NCBI GenBank assembly: GCA_021613535.1
Contig: CP075496.1
Coordinates: 6,634,001 to 6,698,000 of the forward strand
Direction: 5' to 3'
DNA length: 64,000 nt
Source of the DNA: Adineta vaga
Lineage: Eukaryota; Rotifera
Shown: one piece after another, positions 22,986 to 33,535 of the stretch
Layout: the number at the start of each line of letters is the position of its first letter
How positions within the stretch are numbered: the stretch's first letter is position 1
Position numbers and translations under genes: made by a program
The notes under the pieces: model-generated
Database searches by the model: none
The model's input: the letters and a program-made list of their open reading frames with translations, nothing else
What the model was told of the DNA's origin: nothing

Positions 22986-25218
22986 TTATACAGTTTCGGA
23001 TGTCGAGAAATGTCGAGAGAGACGTGCAGCTTGACGTTGATTTTCTACTGGTCGAAGAAGAGGATCATGAATATTCCATGTTAATGTTCGAACTGATTTA
23101 GCCGGAGGTGCGGGTGATGCATTAAATGATGCTGCTGGTGTTAGACTTGCACCCGTCGATGTTGTATGATTCATTATTGTTGCTTTAAGTAATTGTTTTT
23201 GACGTCGTCGTTCAAAATTTGAATGATAGTGCGATGTTTTATAAGCTGTATGATTTTTTCTATTTGCATCTAAAAATGAATCTTGTTCTTTTGCATCTGA
23301 CACACGTCGTTCTAATGTAGCGAGACACGATGATTCTGTACAACAAAAACATAAATGTTTACATATAAATAATATTGCTGAACCAATTGTATAATAAAAT
23401 AATCGAAGACATATATGTTTGAAATCCGAACGAAAGCGTTTGGATGTTGCCATGTAGAGTAGGAAATTTACTGCATGATTCGTTTCTCTCATGGCTTTTT
23501 CAATTATTGTTAAATATGGATGAAATACACCCATACAAACTTGAACGTTCTCATATACATTTCGTGTGAAATGGCATTGACGATAGTTATAGAATAGATA
23601 CGTTATGCACCAGTGTATATAGAATGGACCAAGTAAAAGAAGAAATGCAAAAGATGCAACGAATAACATTACAGTTGTACCTCGTTTATCCATTATACTA
23701 AATAAATAATAATTGGAATTAGTATGTTTAATAAGAATAGTTTACACTATTTAACATAGATTGAAAGAAAAATCTCATTCAAATTTTCATGTCTTACTTT
23801 GTTGTAAAATTTTTTGTTGTTCCATCATCGTCTTTGACTTTGAAACGTTTACTTGAATTTTTTAATTCAATAATAATTATTAAATTACTGATTGATATTC
23901 CACAAAATGGAATTAATGCATAAGAAAAGACAGTAAAGAATCCACGAAAGATTTGATATCGATGAGCGTGTAGCGTATCGAATGCTTCACAATGTAATGT
24001 TCCACTTGTATAGAATATAAAATCAAATGGAATTGGTACAATATAGATTAACATCATAAAGGCTAGAAATGGTAAACGAAATTTATTGAATACATATCGA
24101 CATAGGGGATATTTAATAACAATACAACGTTCAATAGCAATCAAGGATAATGTTGTTGATGAACATTGACGAAAGTAGATAAAAAAGATTCCAAACATTT
24201 TACAAAATGGTGGTGATGCTTTTAAATAAGTCATAACATTTCGAAAGAGTAATGCAAATAAACTTGATGCTAAACTTAGAAGATCAAAACATGTTAGGGC
24301 GAGAAATAAAGTAAATGATGATGATCGTCTTAATGATCCACACATGAGAACAAGAAAAACAAATGTATTAAATATAATACCAATAACAACAATTGAATAT
24401 GTAAACTTAGCTAATTGATTTGATGATAAACTACGAAAATCATCATAACGTCGACAGAATAATGTTTGATTATTAAGAAAATCATGACTACTGGAATAAT
24501 CATTTGTATGAAATAATCGACGATGATCAATAGCTTGATTACCACCATCAAATAAGAATGTCCCAGCGGATGTATCATTTGAGACATAGATACTATGACT
24601 TGATATTGAGGAATATGAGCTTGAATCGCACATCGTTTGATTAGCTTGTAGACAGCAACGAGCGTTCCAATGAGGTCTTTGTATGGATGAATTTAATGAA
24701 AAAGTCAATGTATAATCAGTAAAAAGATCTAGATCAAGAGTAATTGGTGACGGAAGTTTGGCTGCAAGTGTAATGGGAAAAAGGAAAGATAATAATAAGA
24801 CAAATAAACTTAGTTTAGGAGAAAAGATTTGTTTAGTTTTAATTTCAGTTAAATGTCGTTCCGATATATAAGAACGTAAATGATCTGTCGAAAGAATAAA
24901 ATCAATAAAAATTTCGAATTTTTTCACGACAATTGGAGGAGGAATTAATTGATAATGAATTTGAACGAATTTGTTGAGTAAATATTGGTGAAACATGGTC
25001 AGTTTGAATTGCATGAAATGGAATGGAACATTCACATGTGAACGAACATAAATGAGAGCAGCAACAACGGAAATAAATAAGAAATTGTTTGGAACGTGAT
25101 GATCGAGTATTCTTGATAATAGATTCATTTCTTTGTTGTTGACGATGGATTTTTTCATATTTTGATGATTGATTCTTGGTGAGATTGTTGAGTACGGAGA
25201 AGGATGATGTTGAACCAT
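22986..25218 (-). CDS. Rhodopsin-like GPCR, peptide-receptor type
   Basis: Two exons, 25218-23798 and 23697-22986 (710 residues as read from the ATG at 25218). Seven hydrophobic segments are present: TM1 YSIVVIGIIFNTFVFLVLM, TM2 LFLALTCFDLLSLASSLFAL, TM3 with the DRY-equivalent IAIERCIVIKYP, TM4 FLAFMMLIYIVPIPFDFIF, TM5 near GFFTVFSYALIPFCGISI, TM6 MLFVASFAFLLLLGPFYIH, and TM7 ending NHAVNFLLYMATSKRF (the NPxxY equivalent). This is the FMRFamide-receptor-like style of class A receptors common in protostomes. Ligands would be neuropeptides and signalling through G proteins; the ligand cannot be named. The N-terminal about 260 residues are odd: a signal-peptide-like segment (LSLFVLLLSFLFPITLAA) sits about 145 residues in, so the true start may lie in an upstream exon spliced near 24812. 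The C tail is long and basic. Confidence 0.82.
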
Positions 25219-26043
25219 GATTAAAATGACAAGGAGTTGATGATAATGTATATGTAAATAATGTTGTCGTACGATTAACCCTACTCAATGATGGAATTTG
25301 AGATTTTCTTTTAATCTTGAACATGATGACGATGATGATGCTGAGTAAATGTAAACGACAAAAAGACAGGAACAACAATGGAAGTATTGATACAATAGAA
25401 TGAAGACCAATTGAATAAGAAGTTTGAACGAATCACTAAAAAGATTATAATAAAAATTTTCTATAAATAACAATAAACCATTATTGAATATATGTTTATG
25501 ATATATCTTGTTCAACTTGATTTTATTTTATCTACAGTTTAAAGTATTGCACAAATATGTTATGTATTATTAACGACGATTAATTATTTCTTTGTGTATA
25601 TATTTGTGCGTGAATACTGTAATATGAATACGAACTATTATCTGTTGTGTTTCTTTCTATAGAATATTAGAATACTAATACTAATGTTTAGAATTAATAT
25701 TCCATTTCATTTCGTTACTCAGTCAATTATTTTTATGAGAATGTTCGTAATATGTTTCAGATAAATTCAGATCTTCCGATGTCTCTTTCTATTATTATTA
25801 TTATTATCATTATTATTATTGCTTTTATAATCTTATAGAAAATGAGGAATTTTGTTAAACAAGCTGAGAAAAGATGTATTTCGACTTTTTTTCTCTAGAA
25901 TCTCTAGAAACTCTAGAAAGATGCTAATGTGTATTAAGTTTTGACTTACTTTGAAAAAATTAGTAACTATTAGTCTGTGAGGCATACTATTTAGACACAT
26001 ACTGTTAATATCAGCATGCAACGAACTCGAAAGAAAGGAAGGG

Positions 26044-26065
26044 CGAGAGAGAGAGAGAGAGAGAA
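26044..26065. repeat. (GA)n microsatellite
   Basis: A short GA dinucleotide run in the gene-poor interval. Confidence 0.75.
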
Positions 26066-27213
26066 AATCCGATCTAGCACCAACGATATTTGCAAAACTG
26101 GTAGATGGCCTGCAGCATATACATAGATAAATTTTTTAGATAAGCTGAATAAGCAATCGAACATCTGTATGTTTGCATAAGTTGAAGCAAAAACAAGGAC
26201 AGGCATAGAGAAGAAAAGTAAATCGGATTAACATCACCAATTGCAAAGCCTTCAGGTAAAGAAACAAACCTTTTCTTCTTGCTTCTTTTTATATAAATGA
26301 TTATATATTAATAATCAAATGGGTAAAACTAGTTATCCGATTAAATGGGATCTTTTCTCGATCTCTTAATAATGTTCGAAAGACTGTAATTCTTGCTCAG
26401 TCGTTTGTCTTAATCGGAAGCAACTAAAGTTAGGCATTTCTTTAGTAAATATTGATCACATTGTAATTACACGGGCATACGATTGAACAACATTCAGATA
26501 GTTATGATTACAATTCTAATAACACACTATTTTCTTTCTTTTATTTTTTAACATCAAATAAAGCTCATTTGGGGAGAGAGAGACAGAGAAAGACAGAGAG
26601 TGCTAGAAAAAGAGATAAAGCAATCATACTTACTTTTTTTTTCTTTTCTTGTTGCTGATTAATATAATATGTTGCTTTGAAAATTGTCTCTAACACGAAG
26701 ATGATCGATACGTAGTTCTAAGACGTGACGAGTATGGAAAATGATGTGTATTTGAGGGTTTTTTTCTTTTCTTCGTCTCTGTTGATTTCCTTTTGACGTC
26801 AAACTGAGATGTTTATATATAGATGATATATCTCTTTATTTCATCAGATGATTAATAGAAAATTTTTCGTTTTTTTCTTCTTCTTTAACAAGGAAAAATT
26901 CTAATAATATATGTATATCTATATGAATATATAAAATTTGATCATGACGAGATTCGGTTTTTCTCTTCGATTCTATTTACCAAAAAAACAAACGATTTCC
27001 GAGCACCAATGCCAAGATAGGGGTATGGTATATTTAAGTAGTACTTTTCTGATAATACTGACAATAGAACACAACACTCATATTAGCAATACATGCTGAA
27101 GGCAATCGAGGACGACGACTCAGAGGCAGAGAGAAAGAGAGAGAGAGAGAAACCAATGGTTTTCTGTTAGAAGAATAAGTAACATGCTGTGTGTGTACTT
27201 AGAAGGAGAAATA

Positions 27214-27236
27214 AAGAGAGAGAGAGAGAGAGAGAG
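27214..27236. repeat. (GA)n microsatellite
   Basis: A GA dinucleotide run. A second, shorter one lies at about 27133-27151. Both are in the gene-poor interval. Confidence 0.8.
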
Positions 27237-30200
27237 GGAAAGGCGGAGATGGAAAGAGAGGAAACTTAATGTTCACTCTAGAAGGATGAATGATTGATTG
27301 ACAAAACAAAAATAACCTGTAACAATCCTTCATTTAGTTAAATCGTATTTAGAAAACAGGAAATCAAATAGAGTAACGAAATGCATTTCATTTCTAAACC
27401 GAAACCAATTACCTACTGAACGCCTACTTTTATTTTCCCTGTTGATTCTCTTTTTTTTTCTCTTTCTCTTTTATTTTTACATTATCACAGGAAATCAAAT
27501 TAATGTCATAAATTTTCATCTACTTTGTTATTTACTTATATGAGACTTTGAGTGGAATGTAACCCAGAAGAAATAACGCTGGATTCTTGTCACACAACGG
27601 AAAACTGCGATTATGAAGCAGAAATAGAACAATAAAACAATGTGGGAAGAAAACATGAGAAAATACAAGTCGCTTTGTCCTTTGTGATTATCGTAACGAT
27701 GTATCTTCGGATAATCTAGCATTTTTTTTCAATTAACCATAGCGATCTTTTCATATGTGATTGACATTGACAACACCATACATATATATGTCCATAGGCA
27801 TGCACTCTACTATTACTATTCTAATCGATCATTATTACCATAGAAACTTGTCTTTTAAGTTATATAGAAAACAAAAAATCTAATTCATTTCATCTTCAAC
27901 TTCAACAAAAAAGTATAGAAGCTTTCAAGTATACTTATAAAAACCTTTTTTTCTTCATCTTTGTCTGCATTCGTATCTCGAATAGTACTTACCAATTTCA
28001 AATAGATTTTATTGTTGATCATGTCTAATAATAAGCAGTTTTTTTCCATAATTTACGATCGAATTTCATATACCATTTGGTTCGTTTATTGATTCACAAT
28101 AATATATAGTAATGTACAATCTGTCGCAAATAGAACTAGAAAGAACAAGAAGGACGAAAAGAATATACGGGTGATGTTAATGTATCTATATAATATTACA
28201 TGGCCATGTTCGTTGTGACATCAACAGTTGACGAATGCATATATATATATCACTGGAAATAGTTATACAGATGAATGAGAATTGTAGAAACAAACAAAGA
28301 CAAAAAGATAGTTGTAGATGAAACGATAGAACTATCCGAAGATAATGAAGTGCTCGCATAACCGACCAAAAGAAAAAAGGTCATTACATTTTTCCTTCTT
28401 TTCTTATTTGTACTAGAGCATTACATATTTTTCTTTTAATCGACACATACAAAAGATTACAAGTGGGCGTACCGAACAAACCTAATCAGATTTGTCATGT
28501 TCATTTAACGATTCATTTGTATTCTAACTTTCTTTTAACAAGGTTCTTCGCTATACTGAACAATTCCATTAATATTGTTTTCTTTTTTTTTCTTCTTACA
28601 AAATAAATAAGAAATTTCAGTTTTTAATGAATATAAATAATAATTTATTTGAATACGTAAATATAGGTTACAATCTGATTGATGAGGCTATTCTGTATTT
28701 AAATGAAAAAATTTATGTAAATGTCTTCATGTCAATAGATGTTCTCCTACGAGAAGGTCAAAGAGAATCATTGATAATCAGCTTGGGATCTTTACATTAA
28801 AATTTCTTAGAAGAAAAAAGACAACGAATAAAAATCTACTATTTAGCAGTAATTTCATCATTTATGCATGAATAAATCAATCTATATGTGTAGTGAACTG
28901 AATGAATAAACAGTAGCAATACACTTTGAATATTAGCAATTATCTCTTTGTATATAATAATATTCTTTTGACATTATGTAAAACTAGCTAATTGAAAAGT
29001 TTGACAAGAAAAAGAAAAGCAATTGAGAAATGCTATGATCACTTTGACTGAGTGATTTCTTGTTATGATAACATTCAGAGAACAATGTCAAGATGTTAGT
29101 TATCAATTGCCAACATCGAGACCAAAATCTCGACATACATTTTATTAGATCAAAATAACATTTCGAGAATATATCAAATCTATAAATAAGACAAAGAAGG
29201 AAAGATTAATGATGAATTCCAACCGAGAGAAATAACAAAAAACAATGTATCAAACTCACTAATTTAATTAATAGATCATCATTACTTGTCGAATGCGTTT
29301 TAAATTTCATAATCACATCTGTTTGTTTTCTTTTTATAGATCATTCTGATCGGCAATGACTTTTTTCATTTAATTACTAACTCTTGTGACATTCAATCAA
29401 AATAAAGAGATTCATCAGCTAAGAATTGAATGTATTATTTCTATTACAGATGTTCAAAGTTGATTGAGTTGCATATTATTATAATAAAATTGAAAATCTA
29501 TTTTCCTCTAAGTCTATTCAATGATGAGTTATTATTAAGATTCATTGATGTTTCTTTTCTACTACTCTGTCAATGTTTTGATAGAGAATACATAATTGAC
29601 AGATTGACAAGCAAGAGCATTGATTTCAAGGTGAATTCAGCATGCAAAAAGCCAATTGCTATGAATAGAGACAAATATGAAATTATAGGATCTACTGAAG
29701 ACTAAGACATATTTTTGTTTGTATAGTAATCTTACAATCCAATATTCGATCTTTCTCTTGACTTATTTGTATTTTGCTTGGAAAATCTTCGGAAAGAGAA
29801 ATGAAAATAAATAATTAGTCAATCAAAAATGTATAAACTCTAATCCAATTGATTCTTCTCGTAAACAAATATTCATATTCATCTTAATTTTAATCTCTGA
29901 TCGAACAAACCATAAGAATTTATATTAAATAGATTATCCCACATGATTACTCGCTTAGAAAACTAGATTTTGTTTTTAGACGTACATGTCAATGTTGATA
30001 GAGAATATTTGAATTCTATTCGGAATAATTGATAATGACAGAGATTATTTTGTTTCAAATAATTTATTAAAAGAGTTTTTTTCGTTGTACTACAACTCAA
30101 AATATTGTTCAACGTACTTAATTTTTAATCTAAACTAAATTATATCAATCTTTCTCAACATCTGTTGAACTAATATTTATATTTCATAAAACAGAAGGAA

Positions 30201-31060
30201 CTATATGAGAAATACAGAAGACGTCATAAAACAATACTTAAATACATGCTTGTAAGAAGATTGAACACGAGCATTAACCATACACAATAAACATCTTTCG
30301 ATAACAGTTATATGATTTTTCAGATCATATGATGTAATTCATACATAATAAGTCGAAGATTAAAATTCTGTTATAAAAGATCTATACGTTTGTTGTACAC
30401 TTATTCATTTGTCAACATTAAAATATAGATATTGAAATAAAAGGAAACTGTATTCTTCGAAATACTACAGTATGCCAATCATTGATACTATTTCTCATGG
30501 TTATTATAAATAAACACGAGTAATATTAGCTGCGTGTGATTTTATCAAAACAATCAGAACAAAAATGTTTGATGCCAACCAACTTCTTGTTGAGCGAATT
30601 AATATATACAGTACGCATTATTTCTATAATTTTTTTGTTGATAGGGACTTATCAACTGCCTATCAATTATTCTTCTGTAAGCTATTAGTTTATATAAATT
30701 ATAGAAAAAAGCGTCTGGTGTGAAAAATTTCATTATATTTGCATTGATTGTTAAACAATGCTCATCCTTAATTTGTGTTCGATGATGTAGTTTTACTTTT
30801 TATATCGAGAAATTTTTACAACTTTCAAGGCAGAAATGATAAAATACAACTGGCTGGAATGATTGATAGATACATGTGATTTTTTTAGAATTTTTCACCA
30901 ATAAAACAGATATTCATTTAAATAAGTACAAAGATGATGTTTCGAATGAAAATTAAGATAATAAATACATACATAGAGAAATGGATAGATGTCACTAATC
31001 GTTTCCAATTCAACATATGATTCATCATACCAAAAAAAAACCTTCTTTTTTTGTGCAAAA

Positions 31061-32317
31061 ATGTTCGCTTCTATTGATCGTCGTCTTCTCTACGGTCTGT
31101 TAGTGCCTGGTGGTTGTTTAGTTCTTGGAAGTATCATTTGGTATTATAATCATCGAAAAAGTAAAAAGTCGAATGTATTGTTCTTCTCTTACAAAACTTG
31201 ATTATTTAGAAGAACAAATTCGTTCAGTTCGTTCAGAATATCTTGTACTCGAAGTACAAGTTCCTGTTTATTGTGTTGGAAGTATAATTGGTAAAGGTGG
31301 TGAAGTAATTAAACGGGTAAGAAACATAAATATAGAAAGTAAATCTCAAGTTTTCTTTTTTTTTTCTTATCTTTATCGACTTTAGTTTCAACAACAATTT
31401 TCTGTTCGTTGTGCATTTGCAAAAGATGATGAAAACAATCTCAATGAAAATCATCGAATCTTAATTATTCGAGGACAACGTAAACATGTTTATGAAGCTG
31501 AAGTTGAAATACGTCGTTTAATTGCTGATTTACCACAATATGAACAAATTGAAATGTTTATACCAGAAAATGTTTGTGGATATTTAATTGGACGAAATGG
31601 TTGCAATATAAAAGATATTCGAGATAGTTCCAAAGCACGTTTGAATATGGATAGAAAAATTATTGATAATTTAGAAAATAAAAACTTCTCACGTTTAATT
31701 ATTTCTGGTACTAGTGAACAAATTGCAGCAGCCAAAGTAAGATCTTGTTTTCTTTCTTCTAATTCTATCAAATAATAATAATAATAATGTTTTTTGTTCA
31801 TTTTAAGACTTTAGTTGAAGAACGTCTGTATCAATTTGAACAAAAACAACATGAACGTGAAAATAGATTTGGTATAAAGCCGGTATGAACAATAAATTAG
31901 ATAATTGTTGAAAATATTCTCTTGATATGTTGCTTTCAATGCATCCTCAGTACGAAGGACATTAATCATTATATGCACTGATGAACATTGTTACAACTCA
32001 GAGAGGTAGTGCGTAGTCATTGTCTACGAAGGTAATGAATCAATACGTACTCTTTTCTATGTGCATAATCATTGTTTGATATCAACATGGGATTTATTTC
32101 TAATCTTATATTTCATACTATAGAGATAAGCTGTTTCAGCAGTGCATTGAAATCTTCAGTTTATCGCGTACCTTCGTTTCATGTTAATTATTAATTTACA
32201 ATACCAGAAACAAAAATGATGAACACATCTCTTCAATTGCTAAATACTTACATACAATATTTTCTTTTCTTTTAGAATTTTATTTCCAATAATGAAGATA
32301 TTCTCGATGATGATTAA
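31061..32317 (+). CDS. Membrane-anchored double-KH protein (TDRKH/Papi-like, no Tudor)
   Basis: Five exons: 31061-31160, 31210-31316, 31386-31736, 31808-31882, 32276-32317 (224 residues). Residues about 8-28 form a hydrophobic anchor ([20 protein letters not shown]) followed by basic residues. Two KH RNA-binding domains follow, with GxxG loops in [14 protein letters not shown] and [15 protein letters not shown]. The order of anchor, KH, KH matches TDRKH/Papi, the outer-mitochondrial-membrane scaffold of piRNA maturation, but the Tudor domain that family carries after the KH pair is absent. The last exon ([13 protein letters not shown]) has a strong TTCTTTTCTTTTAG acceptor and is in phase. Without it, reading through the exon 4 donor stops at 31888, and a third choice (YEGH) uses the acceptor near 31950. 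Intron 1 is only 49 bases. MAX begins about 57 bases after the stop. Confidence 0.72.
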
Positions 32318-32373
32318 CTTTATTTTTTCATGTTATTCTCATATTGTTATTCTTTGTTATTTTTCTAGATAGC

Positions 32374-33009
32374 ATGTCTTTAGATTTGGATCTTGATCAA
32401 TTTCATGAGCATTTAAATGGTACGAACCTCGGAGTAGATGATGTTGATAGTCAAGATGTTGATGTGACAATGAACAGTCGAAATAATGGACCAAATCAAG
32501 CAGAAAAACGAGCACATCATAATGCTTTAGAAAGAAAACGACGTGATCATATAAAAGAAAGTTTTAGTGATTTACGTGATGTCATACCATCACTGAAAGG
32601 GGAAAAAGTAAGATTCATCTATGTCGAATAGCATTCTTCATGTTATATTCGATTGATTTTAGGCATCTCGTGCTCATGTTCTAAAAGCAGCTACAGAATA
32701 TATTCGTACAATAAAAGTAAAAAATCAACATCATCAAAATATTATTGAAGAATTCAAACGACAAAATGCAGCAATTGAATTACAAAGTACAATGAAGATT
32801 TTTGTAATAATTAATATATTAATTTGTCTATTTTTTAAGCACGTCTTCTTGAACGTGTTAAAGAAACAGGTCAATATACAAGACAGATTCATAATCATCA
32901 TCATCAACAAGATCAACGAGTTAAAATGGAATCAGATATAAATGGAATTCAAACAACGAGAAATCTATTAACAAGTGAAAATAATCCGTCGATATCATCT
33001 CAACCATAG
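32374..33009 (+). CDS. MAX: MAX, Myc-associated bHLH-leucine zipper factor
   Basis: Three exons: 32374-32607, 32663-32786, 32840-33009 (175 residues; human MAX is 160). The basic region and helix 1 are nearly identical to animal [23 protein letters not shown], with the H/E/R residues that read the E-box CACGTG. The loop and helix 2 are [20 protein letters not shown] and [13 protein letters not shown] zipper continues through exon 3 ([12 protein letters not shown]). The N terminus is acidic and the C terminus polar and Gln/His-rich. MAX is the obligate dimer partner of MYC, MXD and MNT. The splice after GEK is at the same place as a human MAX intron, from memory. A TTTTTCTAG acceptor ends five bases before the ATG, with no 5' exon visible between it and the preceding gene. 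Confidence 0.95.
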
Positions 33010-33483
33010 CAAAGAGATCGAAAAGAAAACTCTTCTATCGCCATGCTATTTGTCAGAATATGTTTGTTTTTGTATATGTATAAACTGATATTTCTAGATT
33101 TTAATATGAATATTAATTTCTTATATTTCGAATTGATATTATTTGTTTTATTTTTGTCCCTTGTTCTACGAAAATTTCAAAATGAAACTTTTTATTGAAA
33201 TTTATCGGTCATAGAAACAAACTTTACTCGTCTTGAATGTGACAAAGTCAACATTGGAAAAAAAAGATAACATTATCACAAAATAATGATCGTTTAAGAA
33301 GATAGATAAAATATCATGTTTGCTACGTTGTTCTTTCAAAATGCGTCATTAAATTTATTTATCTACTAATAATACTATCAAACGAAAAAAAAGCACTAAC
33401 GCGAACTCATCAGATTGCAGTTGTAATTTTTGTTATTTCATTCTCTTGTCTTCTTTTTTTCAACGACACTATTCAGCAAGAGT
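33010..33483. other. Intergenic, no gene seen
   Basis: AT-rich spacer of 474 bases holding the MAX 3' UTR and the 5' region of the FGD-like gene. No distinct motif was seen. Confidence 0.45.
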
Positions 33484-33535
33484 ATGGCAAATAGAACTTC
33501 GAGTCGAAGTCATCATCAACCACCACCCTCATCTT

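Larger units (their letters stand above)
25219..31060. other. Gene-poor region of 5.8 kb
   Basis: No exon pair with consistent splice sites and phase was found on either strand. The interval holds an ATT-type run (25791-25820), GA runs, TA runs near 28237-28249, and otherwise unstructured AT-rich sequence. Short open frames (25833-26021, 27528-27722, 29430-29705) lack homology and coding bias. It probably contains regulatory sequence of the GPCR gene on its left, and possibly unrecognised 5' UTR exons. Confidence 0.5.

Noticed and set aside
29430-29705. 91-codon open frame in the gene-poor region
   Set aside because: No true ATG context, homology or splice support; hydrophobic bias is expected from AT-rich sequence.
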